Shown here piece after piece: positions 21,971-34,789 of a DNA stretch of 64,000 nt. Below the pieces are notes generated by a model. The model was not told the DNA's origin, ran no database searches, and saw nothing but the letters and a program-made list of their open reading frames with translations. The stretch covers positions 343,702,444 through 343,766,443 of the forward strand of contig OX336389.2 of the NCBI GenBank assembly GCA_946902985.2, given 5' to 3'. A program made the position numbers and the translations under genes. Every line of letters starts with the position of its first letter. Position 1 is the stretch's first letter. The DNA is from Meconema thalassinum (lineage: Eukaryota; Arthropoda; Insecta; Orthoptera; Tettigoniidae).

Positions 21971-23577
21971 GGACGAGAGTGGATATCGTGATGTGTGGGC
22001 GACCGCGAGTAGACCTAATAGACGAGAGTGGATACCGTGATGTGTGGGCGACTGCGAGTAGACCTAATAGACGAGAGTGGATACCGTGATGTGTGGGCGA
22101 CCGCGAGTAGACCTAATAGACGAGAGTGGATACCGTGATGTGTGGGCGACTGCGAGTGGACCTAATGGACGAGAGTGGATACCGTGATGTGTGGGCGACT
22201 GCGAGTGGACCTAATGGACGAGATTGGATACCGTGATGTGTGGGCGACCGCGAGTAGACCTAATAGACGAGAGTGGATACCGTGATGTGTGGGCGACCGC
22301 GAGTAGACCTAATAGACGAGAGTGGATGCCGTGATGTGTCGGTGACGGCGAGTAGACCTAATAGACGAGAGTGGATACCGTGATGTGTGGGCGACCGCGA
22401 GTAGACCTAATAGACGAGAGTGGATGCCGTGATGTGTCGGTGACTGCGAGTAGATCTAATAGACGAGAGTGGATACCGTGATGTGTGGGCGACCCTGAGT
22501 GGACCTAATGGACGAGAGTGGATACCGTGATGTATGGGCGACCCTGAGTGGACCTAATGGACGAGAGTGGATACCGTGATGTGTGGGCGACTGCGAGTGG
22601 ACCTAATGGACGAGAGTGGATACCATGATGTGTGGGCGACCGCGAGTAAACCTAATAGACGAGAGTGGATACAGTGATGTGTCGGTGACTGCGAGTAGAT
22701 CTAATAGACGAGAGTGGATACCGTGATGTGTGGGCGACCGCGAGTAAACCTAATAGACGAGAGTGGATACCGTGATGTGTGGGCGACTGCGAGTGGACCT
22801 AATAGACGAGAGTGGATACCGTGATGTGTGGGCGACTGCGAGTAGACCTAATAGACGAGAGTGGATACCATGATGTGTGGGCGACCGCGAGTAAACCTAA
22901 TAGACGAGAGTGGATACCGTGATGTGTGGGCGACTGCGAGTGGACCTAATAGACGAGAGTGGATACCGTGATGTGTGGGCGACTGCGAGTAGACCTAATA
23001 GACGAGAGTGGATACCATGATGTGTGGGCGTCCGCGAGTAGACCTAATAGACGAGAGTGGATACCGTGATGTGTGGGCGACTGCGAGTAGACCTAATAGA
23101 CGAGAGTGGATACCGTGATGTGTGGGCGACTGCGAGTGGACCTAATAGACGAGAGTGGATACCGTGATGTGTGGGCGACTGCGAGTAGATCTAATAGACG
23201 AGAGTGGATACCGTGATGTGTGGGCGACTTCGGGTGGACCTAATAGACGAGAGTGGATACCGTGATGTGTGGGCGACTGCGAGTAGATCTAATGGACGAG
23301 AGTGGATACCGTGATGTGTGGGCGACTGCGAGTAGACCTAATAGACGAGAGTGGATACCGTGATGTGTGGGCGACTGCGAGTAGACCTAATAGACGAGAG
23401 TGGATACCGTGATGTGTGGGCGACTGCGAGTAGACCTAATAGACGAGAGTGTATTCCGTGATGTGTGGGCGACTGCGAGTAGATCTAATGGACGAGAGTG
23501 GATACCGTGATGTGTCGGTGACTGCGAGTAGACCTAATAGACGAGAGTGGATACCGTGATGTCGGGCGACCGCGAGT

Positions 23578-24057
23578 TTTCGGCGAGAGAAATACATTTA
23601 ACGACGGATAGTAAACTTCGTTCTGGATTAAATGCGTAAGTATTGAATATATGAGAAATATAAATAAAAAGTGTGTAATATCTTGTTATTGCCAACTTCT
23701 GTGCTATTTCAAGATTTAAAATTACGTTTAGAAGGTGTCATTTCGGCGTAACCAGTGAATTAATAAGATATAGCCTAAAAGTAATATGAGTTTGTATCGC
23801 GAATCACAGAAGCAAACACCTCTTACGTAATTCATATACTGTATTGTTTGATGCAATTTTCGCTGTGGTGATGACAACTATTTCTGAGTGCAGTGAGCAG
23901 CATGATTCTGGGGATTGATCGCCTCAGCTGGACCAGGCTTGCTGAGACATTTCGGCGGGGTTCCTTTACCTGCAAGCTTTCCAAGTGTAGTTCTAATGCG
24001 TGAGGAATATCCTGAGTTTCTTTTCTGGATGTAAACTGGATCAGACTTGCCTTATAC
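23578..24057. other. Spacer between satellite and LTR element
   Basis: No recognisable coding or repeat content. It forms the left flank of the retroelement. Confidence 0.5.
24054..24057. other. Target-site duplication ATAC, left
   Basis: ATAC directly before the first LTR equals ATAC directly after the third LTR (39377-39380). Four base pairs is usual for gypsy-type integrases. Confidence 0.75.
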
Positions 24058-27000
24058 TGTGCCCGTTTAGACCGGAGTCCGCACGACCACATATGCATTT
24101 TACCAATAATCAGTCAGCACGAGAATCAAAATATCCCGGAGCGCCAGATGGGTTAAAGCAAATCGCAAAAACGACATCAAATTAAAAAAATGCTTTGCTG
24201 ATTTTGGGCTCAATGCAACAATAAGGATAGAAGGAGATTTAATTGGGAGTAACACATCTGGTAAAATTATCTCAGTTTATTTTAAAGTTAAAATCTGACT
24301 GCAAAGATGCTCAAAGCAGCATCACTCCACGTGTGGCGATCCACACCCTTATTTACACACAATATACAGAAATGTTCCAAACACATTTGACAATCTTTTT
24401 GGAAACACAAGTCCGATTAATAGTCCTGTGGACTGTGTTCCAAAATTATTAATATTTAATTCCAGTTCAAAATTAATTGTCTATACTGGAAATAACGTAG
24501 ATCACTGTTTGACTATTTACATGATATTAACACTCGTAGAATAAATGTTTATAGAATTCTTAAACTTTCACTTGTTTTTCCAGTTTCAAAAATATATCGT
24601 CGAAAATATTATTATCATCGTAGCAACACAAATTATTAACACATATTAATAACATCTGAAAAGTATTTGACCTTGAGCATAGCATCGAAGAACTGTGCGA
24701 AGCACAACAACAATTAATTGTTCTTCTGACATTAAACATTCGAGAAGTGACTCGATTATGAACTTCAAGTTCCAAACAAAATACATGATTTCTAAATCAT
24801 CAACTTGATCAATAAATGGTTGAACCATTCAACTCTTCAATTATCCACTTGGAATCATTATAAAAAAATATTTATATTTATGGCCATTTCTAGCAACTTT
24901 CACAACTTGCAATTCTTCGACAGAATGCGGAAATTAGAATTGTAGTTTTATAATGAATTCATTTAGTTCATGGCACTAGGATTGAAAATATCCTTCAAAT
25001 TATTCGTGGTTAAAGAATTATTTTTAATTGGCAGTGGCCCATTCTATTATTTGTGTAAGAACACAATATTACAACAACAACGGCAAAGGTCTTCCTCTGT
25101 AGAAGAATAAACTACTATCATGACAAATCCGGGTTCTAGCAAAATCAAAGTCTGAATGGAATTCGAAAACAAGGTTGAAATAAGAACTGATGGTTTCAAA
25201 GAAATAACCTTCGGGTTATTCATACGACGAAATGTGTGGCTCCAATACTCCTACTATAAACCTGAGCCATCGAACCTGCTATTTGATTGATGCTCGAAAA
25301 AACCTCTTCATTCCTGCGACTTAACATGCGCACCTGGGAATGGCATTTCAACTACTCCACACACATAAATTATCTTCCCAAAATTTATACAATAAATCAA
25401 GCCTCTGCTTGTTATCAACACTGGAAGATTAATAAACTTACAAGTTTATTTTATTTTACCATTCAGTTCAACCCGTGAATTTACCATACTTATGAAAAGC
25501 TTTATTTCACTTTCGAGTGTATTTACGTCATGATTTTATATAAATACAAAAATATCCTATTTGATACAAATATCAATTGCTTCCCGTTTCATGCCTCTCC
25601 GTGTTATATGAAAAATATACTTTGCTCATAGCAAATATCAACTGTTCAACCAGAACTGAAATGTTGGTTGAATGCGGGCTTGCGCTAACCACTCTCCTTC
25701 GGAAAATCTCCTGTTCCAAACTAGAAATGATTAAACTACTTAACAGGCTCTTTCTCAATACATATGATTATTAGAAAAGATAATATCCAAGAATTATTTA
25801 GAAAAATTATGAAAATTATTATTATTATTATTAGTGGATTATTATTATTATTTTTAATTATTTTAAATGTGTTTAATTATCATCTCATTACGTGAGAATC
25901 CACATGTTCGAACCTTCGAATATGGAAAAAAAATATCCATTCCTCAACAAAAATAAATTTAACTTTTACAGTTACATCGGGGGTTTTCCGTGGTTTCCTT
26001 AAAATATGAAAAATTCAAATAAATGCTCGAAATGCTCGGTCATCGATCCTAAACTGTTCTGAGTGCTGAAAATGCTCAGAATAACTCTAACAAGTCTTGC
26101 GTAAATCATTGCAAGCTTTAAATACGACGAAAAAAATGTGTTGGTCATCTGCAGAAAAATAGTTTGTTCCAATTAGCTAGGCATAATATAATTCAAATGT
26201 GGCTTACATTTCTTGATGGTCTTGAAGTGTAGTAAACCTGGTCTGTACCAGATTTATCCATAGACATGCCCTATCGGACAAGCACGTATAATCCTTGTAT
26301 CGGCCGCCATTGTAGACCCACAATTCGTCTAGTCAGACATAGTGGTAGTATCTTTCGACGTTTGAATAAACTGTGGTTCCATTTTAATATGGGCTTCTAT
26401 CAAAGCCATAACAGTTTGTTTAAATAGGGTCAGATCTAAGTGATCTCTTCTTAGATATGTCAGTTGTAACATAACTCACTGTAATCTTATCAGTACAAGA
26501 AAAACATTGACAGTCTAAGCAATTAACGGCTGTTCTGAAGATCGTTCCCTGGGCATGGTTTGTATATCACCATCTGCCATGCGCTAGACAACCTGCAGTT
26601 TCCCTTGCGTAGACTAATGAACGCCACCGTTATAGACTAGTCTTCAGTGTACTGACAGATCGAAGTGGTTAACTAGTTACAAAAATGAAAACTGACTTGA
26701 AATGGATTTAAACATCCAAGTATTAAGTTACTACTGGACTGAGACAAAATACTATTTTCTAGACAAAGTCTAGCATATGTCCTTTTGGAAATATAAATAT
26801 TTCCACCAATGTCTGTAGAAATATCAATCACCTCAGTGCTTCTCCTCACCAGAAACTTACTAAGTCTCAACTCGTAGCGCAGCACTTCTCGTGACTATCA
26901 CGACTTGATACGGCAACCATGTGCCTTGGCTCAGCGTAGACGCAACTTGCTTGCCAAGTGCTTGTGTTGAAGTGAGCTAACCATGCCTGTTCCAGCTGGC

Positions 27001-27364
27001 TTTTATTCAAATCCGTCAGGGTCACGCGTCATCGCCTGATATCTAGAAATCCTCATATCTCTTGAATCCCTGGTCCGATTTACTTGATACTAATTGCGTT
27101 CTCTTTCATTTGGCCGTGCCAGTAATCTGATCCCAGTCTCAAGTCCCTACTCCATAGTTCACTATTTAATCAATAAATAGCCTCCACCTCTGCTATTACT
27201 CGCTACGTCACTTGACATCCAACTATCGGTAAAATTCTTCTAAATGCTTCTCGAAGCAATGTAGCGCGATATTCAAATATCTGAACTTTCAAAAGCGGCT
27301 ACAGCCTTTCCCTTGATATCTAGGTGTCTGAAACTCGGAATACCCATTCCTAGAGTTGGGCACA
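24058..27364 (-). repeat. LTR 1 (3' side in element orientation)
   Basis: TGTGCCC...GGGCACA, 3,307 bp, non-coding. By eye it differs from LTR 2 and LTR 3 at about seven sites between 24919 and 25896 (for example GCAATTCTTC versus GCAGTTCTTC, and CATTACGTG versus CATTATGTG). Confidence 0.92.
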
Positions 27365-27378
27365 TCCACCCCACACCT
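27365..27378 (-). other. Polypurine tract, internal copy 1
   Basis: On the minus strand AGGTGTGGGGTGGA lies immediately before the LTR, as expected for the plus-strand DNA primer of an LTR retroelement. The same tract is at 33371-33384. Confidence 0.7.
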
Positions 27379-27427
27379 AGCAAAAAATAAAAAATAAAAT
27401 TTTTATTTTTCCTATCTACACACTAAA

Positions 27428-28783
27428 TCATCTGGTTCTTGAATAATAGATCTTCAAATTCGATGCATTGTAAGTTCCCACGATGTTACCAGTTCGTGTA
27501 TTAGCTACTTCATAGCTTCCATTATTGTTTACTTCCACAATACGATAGGGTCCAGCGTAAAGGCTTGCAAATTTCGAGTACACTCGATTTTGCACGTCAG
27601 AGGGTGTAGGTCTTTTCACTAAAACAAGAGTTCCTACGCGCAAGGGTCTGCGAAAACGCTTTCCTCTCACTCTGCGCTCTCTCTTCTCAGCTTGGCTCCT
27701 TAACTTGTCTAAAGCTAGAGTTTCCCTCATCTGACGACTTGGTTCAATCTCAGGTGGAATAGAGATGATTCGATCCCATAATCGTGTTGGTTTAATTCCA
27801 TGATGAAGCAACATGGGAATCTGTCCAGTACTCTCATGAATCGTAGAGTTGATGGATTCGGATGCTAAAGAAAGAACATCCATCCATTTCCAATGCTCAT
27901 TTGGACAATAGAGGCGGCAAAATTTTGCTATCTCAGCCATCACGCGTTCCGCTGGATTGCTCTCTGGATGTCTAATAGAACAAAACAATTGTCTAATCCC
28001 AAGATTATTCATGATGGTTCGAAATTCCAAAGATGTAAATTGAGGTTCACGATCTGATAAAAGGAATTCCGGTTTGCCTGCTTCCGGAATTACGCTGTCT
28101 CTAATTCTCTTCGCACAATACTTTGCGTTTGCCTTCTGAATTGGATGTAACATGGTGTATTTGCTGAAAACATCCATAGTCACCAAAATATATCGGTTAC
28201 CTCTTTTAGACTTTGGGAGAGGACCATATAAATCAGTCGCGAAGATTTCGCAAGGCTTAGAAGGAATAATAGGCCTTGGTAATTCTCTCAATAATCTAGA
28301 ATTATGTTTACTCCTTTGGCATAAGTCGCATTCTCGAATAGTGTTCCTGACAGTTTGTCGCATTCGCTCCCACGAAAATTTCTCTTGAATCATGTTGACT
28401 GTCTTATCTACTCCAGCATGACCTGCGATTCGATGTGCCATCCAAATAATGGGTTTTTGCAAGCGTGGAGGTATCACTACTCTCAGCTTCGTATGGTCGG
28501 GATCTGCAAACTTGTAGATTAAACCATCTAACATCATAAAATCTCTTGAAATTCTTTCAGTTTCCACAAAATCATCATCATTGGGATCCATGTTTCCTTG
28601 TAGAAAACGAAAAATGTTTCTGAGACGTCGGTCTCTCCTCTGGGATAAATGCAATAACCTTAACCTTCTCAAGGTATCTTCATCCTCCTGCGTCAGGTTA
28701 ACTTGAAAAACCTTAGATGTAGACTCCACTGCTCTACTCAACAAATCAGCTCCCACATTCAACTTTCCAGGAGTGTGTCTTTA
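27428..28783 (-). CDS. Truncated pol: RNase H end plus complete integrase (copy 1)
   Basis: The frame opens after a stop at 28781-28783 and has no ATG before the domain; the first start-like codon is TTG (28760-28762). It begins with TPGKLNVGADLLSRA, the tail of a gypsy RNase H/connection region. Next come an HHCC zinc module (HRIAGHAGVDKT to CDLCQRSK), a DDE integrase core (Asp in FATDLYGP, Asp in LLSDREPQF, Glu in NPAERVMAEI) and a C-terminal GPY/F-type domain (LYAGPYRIVEV). All integrase residues look intact. Protease and reverse transcriptase are missing upstream, where the gag-like frame joins directly. Translation would need frameshifting or reinitiation at the overlap with gag. Confidence 0.9.
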
Positions 28784-29553
28784 ATTTCATTGACAACTGT
28801 GGTTTTGATTTCAGTTTGTAACTCATTAATCACACCTTCTCTTATTTCTCCCATTACAAGTTCCTTGAATTGTTCCGTTAAACGTTGAACAACTAGAATT
28901 CCCATCTCGTTACTCTCCTTCTTCACTCTGACTTCCAGGTTGACCATGTCTTCACCAACTTTCCTAAGACCATGTTCTATCCTATCAGCTAAGCTTTGGG
29001 ATCGAAGATCGGCATCGCGAAATTTTTCGTCCATTAAACTTGCGTTAGTAGCGAATGAAGTTTCGAGCTCATGTGTTTTATCGCATAATTTATTCATTTT
29101 ACTCTCAAGTGTCATTTTCAAAATTTCAGAATTCTCTTTAAATTTACTTTCCATTGAATTAAATTTACTGTTTAAATTTTCTTTCAAGTTATTTTTTAAA
29201 GAATCAGAACTTTCTTTAAGTTTATCATTTAAACTTTCTTTAAGTTTATTTTCTAAAGACTCAGAATTTTCTTTAAGTTTATTTTCTAAAGAATCAGAAT
29301 TTTCTTTAAGTTTATCATTCAAATTTTCTTTAAGTTTATTTTCTAAAGAATCAGAATTTTCTTTAAGTTTATCATCTAAACTTTCTTTCAAATTATCAGA
29401 ATTTTCTTTAAGTTTACTTTCTAAAGAATCAGAATTTTCTTTAAGTTTCTTTTCTAAAGCCTCTGTATTTTCTTTCATAATAGCGGCTACACGCCGTCCA
29501 GCCTCTTTTGAACTCTCCTCCAAACTCCTCATCATCCTCATCATTTCTTCCAT
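28759..29553 (-). CDS. Coiled-coil gag-like protein (copy 1)
   Basis: 264 codons from an ATG about 510 bp downstream of the LTR. Residues about 25-130 are repeats based on KLKENSDSLE with charged and Leu/Ser positions, a strong predicted coiled coil. The rest is helical and Lys/Glu-rich. No CCHC knuckle or clear capsid motif is visible. Position after the leader and before pol makes gag the natural reading, but only its N-terminal part may remain because the deletion joint lies near its 3' end. It ends at TGA overlapping the pol frame. Confidence 0.6.
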   Translation of the reverse strand: MEEMMRMMRSLEESSKEAGRRVAAIMKENTEALEKKLKENSDSLESKLKENSDNLKESLDDKLKENSDSLENKLKENLNDKLKENSDSLENKLKENSESLENKLKESLNDKLKESSDSLKNNLKENLNSKFNSMESKFKENSEILKMTLESKMNKLCDKTHELETSFATNASLMDEKFRDADLRSQSLADRIEHGLRKVGEDMVNLEVRVKKESNEMGILVVQRLTEQFKELVMGEIREGVINELQTEIKTTVVNEIKDTLLES

Positions 29554-30004
29554 AATTTCAATTAATATTCAAAACTTAGGGGTATACAACAGTGGCAAAC
29601 ACAAGCTTATAACTAGAACAAGAAATATGAATAGCTAATTGGAACACTCTAATAAAATGAGATTTGTCCTAATGTCGACGTGATGGAAAAACAAAATTCT
29701 CTACTTTTACGAATTACATTTACCATAATATCACAAGAAAAATATGCAAGTTCTCAAATATCCTCCACCTGGATTCTAATAATGTGTATGTCCAGTCATC
29801 GAACGTTTACTACTGAATTTACTTGACGCCCTAATGGTTAAGCCATTATCAAAAATAATCAAACCCATTCTAATTATTAACCAAGTTAAATTTTTAAGTT
29901 TCCCCACTAATTGGGTTTCCTACTAATTTATTCATCCAAACCAGACATCTCTCAACTCCCAAAATATTTCTATAAAAATTATCACAATTTAAATCGGCAT
30001 GCGA

Positions 30005-30045
30005 TTGACCATGTCTAAATCGGGACCCACGTTCGAAGCCATTTC
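30005..30045 (-). other. Candidate primer-binding region
   Basis: On the minus strand TGGCTTCGAACGTGGGTCCC starts about 22 bases after the LTR end. TGG plus such a sequence resembles a tRNA 3'-end complement, but the distance from the LTR is longer than usual and I cannot name the tRNA. The same sequence is at 36011-36051. Confidence 0.35.
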
Positions 30046-30063
30046 TCTCTCTATCTTATTTTA

Positions 30064-33000
30064 TGTGCCCGTTTAGACCGGAGTCCGCACGACCACATAT
30101 GCATTTTACCAATAATCAGTCAGCACGAGAATCAAAATATCCCGGAGCGCCAGATGGGTTAAAGCAAATCGCAAAAACGACATCAAATTAAAAAAATGCT
30201 TTGCTGATTTTGGGCTCAATGCAACAATAAGGATAGAAGGAGATTTAATTGGGAGTAACACATCTGGTAAAATTATCTCAGTTTATTTTAAAGTTAAAAT
30301 CTGACTGCAAAGATGCTCAAAGCAGCATCACTCCACGTGTGGCGATCCACACCCTTATTTACACACAATATACAGAAATGTTCCAAACACATTTGACAAT
30401 CTTTTTGGAAACACAAGTCCGATTAATAGTCCTGTGGACTGTGTTCCAAAATTATTAATATTTAATTCCAGTTCAAAATTAATTGTCTATACTGGAAATA
30501 ACGTAGATCACTGTTTGACTATTTACATGATATTAACACTCGTAGAATAAATGTTTATAGAATTCTTAAACTTTCACTTGTTTTTCCAGTTTCAAAAATA
30601 TATCGTCGAAAATATTATTATCATCGTAGCAACACAAATTATTAACACATATTAATAACATCTGAAAAGTATTTGACCTTGAGCATAGCATCGAAGAACT
30701 GTGCGAAGCACAACAACAATTAATTGTTCTTCTGACATTAAACATTCGAGAAGTGACTCGATTATGAACTTCAAGTTCCAAACAAAATACATGATTTCTA
30801 AATCATCAACTTGATCAATAAATGGTTGAACCATTCAACTCTTCAATTATCCACTTGGAATCATTATAAAAAAATATTTATATTTATGGCCATTTCTAGC
30901 AACTTTCACAACTTGCAGTTCTTCGACAGAATGCGGAAATTAGAATTGTAGTTTTATAATGAATTCATTTAGTTCATGGCACTAGGATTGAAAATATCCT
31001 TCAAATTATTCGTGGTTAAAGAATTATTTTTAATTGGCAGTGGCCCATTCTATTATTTGTGTAAGAACACAATATTACAACAACAACGGCTAAGGTCTTC
31101 CTCTGTAGAAGAATAAACTACTATCATGACAAATCCGGGTTCTAGCAAAATCAAAGTCTGAATGGAATTCGAAAACAAGGTTGAAATAAGAACTGATGAT
31201 TTCAAAGAAATAACCTTCGGGTTATTCATACGACGAAATGTGTGGCTCCAATACTCCTACTATAAACCTGAGCCATCGAACCTGCTATTTGATTGATGCT
31301 CGAAAAAACCTCTTCAGTCCTGCGACTTAACATGCGCACCTGGGAATGGCATTTCAACTACTCCACACACATAAATTATCTTCCCAAAATTTATACAATA
31401 AATCAAGCCTCTGCTTGTTATCAACACTGGAAGATTAATAAACTTACAAGTTTATTTTATTTTACCATTCAGTTCAACCCGTGAATTTACCATACTTATG
31501 AAAAGCTTTATTTCACTTTCGAGTGTATTTACGTCATGATTTTATATAAATACAAAAATATCCTATTTGATACAAATATCAATTGCTTCCCGTTTCATGC
31601 CTCTCCGTGTTATATGAAAAATATACTTTGCTCATAGCAAATATCAACTGTTCAACCAGAACTGAAATGTTGGTTGAATGCGGGTTTGCGCTAACCACTC
31701 TCCTTCGGAAAATCTCCTGTTCCAAACTAGAAATGATTAAACTACTTAACAGGCTCTTTCTCAATACATATGATTATTAGAAAAGATAATATCCAAGAAT
31801 TATTTAGAAAAATTATGAAAATTATTATTATTATTATTAGTGGATTATTATTATTATTATTAATTATTTTAAATGTGTTTAATTATCATCTCATTATGTG
31901 AGAATCCACATGTTCGAACCTTCGAATATGGAAAAAAAATATCCATTCCTCAACAAAAATAAATTTAACTTTTACAGTTACATCGGGGGTTTTCCGTGGT
32001 TTCCTTAAAATATGAAAAATTCAAATAAATGCTCGAAATGCTCGGTCATCGATCCTAAACTGTTCTGAGTGCTGAAAATGCTCAGAATAACTCTAACAAG
32101 TCTTGCGTAAATCATTGCAAGCTTTAAATACGACGAAAAAAATGTGTTGGTCATCTGCAGAAAAATAGTTTGTTCCAATTAGCTAGGCATAATATAATTC
32201 AAATGTGGCTTACATTTCTTGATGGTCTTGAAGTGTAGTAAACCTGGTCTGTACCAGATTTATCCATAGACATGCCCTATCGGACAAGCACGTATAATCC
32301 TTGTATCGGCCGCCATTGTAGACCCACAATTCGTCTAGTCAGACATAGTGGTAGTATCTTTCGACGTTTGAATAAACTGTGGTTCCATTTTAATATGGGC
32401 TTCTATCAAAGCCATAACAGTTTGTTTAAATAGGGTCAGATCTAAGTGATCTCTTCTTAGATATGTCAGTTGTAACATAACTCACTGTAATCTTATCAGT
32501 ACAAGAAAAACATTGACAGTCTAAGCAATTAACGGCTGTTCTGAAGATCGTTCCCTGGGCATGGTTTGTATATCACCATCTGCCATGCGCTAGACAACCT
32601 GCAGTTTCCCTTGCGTAGACTAATGAACGCCACCGTTATAGACTAGTCTTCAGTGTACTGACAGATCGAAGTGGTTAACTAGTTACAAAAATGAAAACTG
32701 ACTTGAAATGGATTTAAACATCCAAGTATTAAGTTACTACTGGACTGAGACAAAATACTATTTTCTAGACAAAGTCTAGCATATGTCCTTTTGGAAATAT
32801 AAATATTTCCACCAATGTCTGTAGAAATATCAATCACCTCAGTGCTTCTCCTCACCAGAAACTTACTAAGTCTCAACTCGTAGCGCAGCACTTCTCGTGA
32901 CTATCACGACTTGATACGGCAACCATGTGCCTTGGCTCAGCGTAGACGCAACTTGCTTGCCAAGTGCTTGTGTTGAAGTGAGCTAACCATGCCTGTTCCA

Positions 33001-33370
33001 GCTGGCTTTTATTCAAATCCGTCAGGGTCACGCGTCATCGCCTGATATCTAGAAATCCTCATATCTCTTGAATCCCTGGTCCGATTTACTTGATACTAAT
33101 TGCGTTCTCTTTCATTTGGCCGTGCCAGTAATCTGATCCCAGTCTCAAGTCCCTACTCCATAGTTCACTATTTAATCAATAAATAGCCTCCACCTCTGCT
33201 ATTACTCGCTACGTCACTTGACATCCAACTATCGGTAAAATTCTTCTAAATGCTTCTCGAAGCAATGTAGCGCGATATTCAAATATCTGAACTTTCAAAA
33301 GCGGCTACAGCCTTTCCCTTGATATCTAGGTGTCTGAAACTCGGAATACCCATTCCTAGAGTTGGGCACA
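30064..33370 (-). repeat. LTR 2 (central, chimeric)
   Basis: It agrees with LTR 3 at the seven sites equivalent to 24919-25896. It agrees with LTR 1 at the site equivalent to 27146 (C at 33152 versus T at 39158). This is the pattern expected from crossover between a left and a right LTR. Confidence 0.9.
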
Positions 33371-33433
33371 TCCACCCCACACCTAGCAAAAAATAAAAAA
33401 TAAAATTTTTATTTTTCCTATCTACACACTAAA

Positions 33434-34789
33434 TCATCTGGTTCTTGAATAATAGATCTTCAAATTCGATGCATTGTAAGTTCCCACGATGTTACCAGTT
33501 CGTGTATTAGCTACTTCATAGCTTCCATTATTGTTTACTTCCACAATACGATAGGGTCCAGCGTAAAGGCTTGCAAATTTCGAGTACACTCGATTTTGCA
33601 CGTCAGAGGGTGTAGGTCTTTTCACTAAAACAAGAGTTCCTACGCGCAAGGGTCTGCGAAAACGCTTTCCTCTCACTCTGCGCTCTCTCTTCTCAGCTTG
33701 GCTCCTTAACTTGTCTAAAGCTAGAGTTTCCCTCATCTGACGACTTGGTTCAATCTCAGGTGGAATAGAGATGATTCGATCCCATAATCGTGTTGGTTTA
33801 ATTCCATGATGAAGCAACATGGGAATCTGTCCAGTACTCTCATGAATCGTAGAGTTGATGGATTCGGATGCTAAAGAAAGAACATCCATCCATTTCCAAT
33901 GCTCATTTGGACAATAGAGGCGGCAAAATTTTGCTATCTCAGCCATCACGCGTTCCGCTGGATTGCTCTCTGGATGTCTAATAGAACAAAACAATTGTCT
34001 AATCCCAAGATTATTCATGATGGTTCGAAATTCCAAAGATGTAAATTGAGGTTCACGATCTGATAAAAGGAATTCCGGTTTGCCTGCTTCCGGAATTACG
34101 CTGTCTCTAATTCTCTTCGCACAATACTTTGCGTTTGCCTTCTGAATTGGATGTAACATGGTGTATTTGCTGAAAACATCCATAGTCACCAAAATATATC
34201 GGTTACCTCTTTTAGACTTTGGGAGAGGACCATATAAATCAGTCGCGAAGATTTCGCAAGGCTTAGAAGGAATAATAGGCCTTGGTAATTCTCTCAATAA
34301 TCTAGAATTATGTTTACTCCTTTGGCATAAGTCGCATTCTCGAATAGTGTTCCTGACAGTTTGTCGCATTCGCTCCCACGAAAATTTCTCTTGAATCATG
34401 TTGACTGTCTTATCTACTCCAGCATGACCTGCGATTCGATGTGCCATCCAAATAATGGGTTTTTGCAAGCGTGGAGGTATCACTACTCTCAGCTTCGTAT
34501 GGTCGGGATCTGCAAACTTGTAGATTAAACCATCTAACATCATAAAATCTCTTGAAATTCTTTCAGTTTCCACAAAATCATCATCATTGGGATCCATGTT
34601 TCCTTGTAGAAAACGAAAAATGTTTCTGAGACGTCGGTCTCTCCTCTGGGATAAATGCAATAACCTTAACCTTCTCAAGGTATCTTCATCCTCCTGCGTC
34701 AGGTTAACTTGAAAAACCTTAGATGTAGACTCCACTGCTCTACTCAACAAATCAGCTCCCACATTCAACTTTCCAGGAGTGTGTCTTTA
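33434..34789 (-). CDS. Truncated pol with integrase (copy 2)
   Basis: The protein is identical over all 444 residues to that of copy 1, including the zinc module, DDE triad and GPY/F-type domain. Identity of both copies indicates a recent duplication of the internal region, after the RT deletion had occurred. Confidence 0.9.

Larger units (their letters stand above)
15300..23577. repeat. 49-bp satellite array, about 169 monomers
   Basis: The monomer runs AGACCTAATAGACGAGAGTG through GATACCGTGATGTG to GGGCGACTGCGAGT, 49 bp in total. Copies are head to tail without spacers. Variable sites recur: GGGC or CGGT before GAC, TGCG/CGCG/TGTG, AATAG or AATGG, and AGACC/AGATC/GGACC. The first two monomers carry GCGGCCGC and other edge variants, and the last one is broken at GATGTCGGGCG. 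Every frame is quickly closed by stops, so it is non-coding. Three monomers equal 147 bp. A centromeric or heterochromatic role is possible but not shown. Confidence 0.97.

Noticed and set aside
15300..23577. CRISPR-like array
   Set aside because: The 49-bp units are contiguous and have no unique spacers. The context is eukaryotic, with spliced and retroposed elements. It is a satellite.
26673..26885. 70-codon frame present in all three LTRs
   Set aside because: It is conserved only because the LTRs are near identical. No domain is recognisable and it is short.
27428..28762. Integrase protein starting with Met at 28762
   Set aside because: The codon there is TTG. The domain continues upstream to TPGK, so the frame is a truncated pol without its own ATG.
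28940..29638. 232-codon plus-strand open frame (also 34946-35644)
   Set aside because: It is the antisense shadow of the coiled-coil gag-like frame. Its Ser/Leu/Phe repeats mirror the KLKENSDSLE coding repeat.
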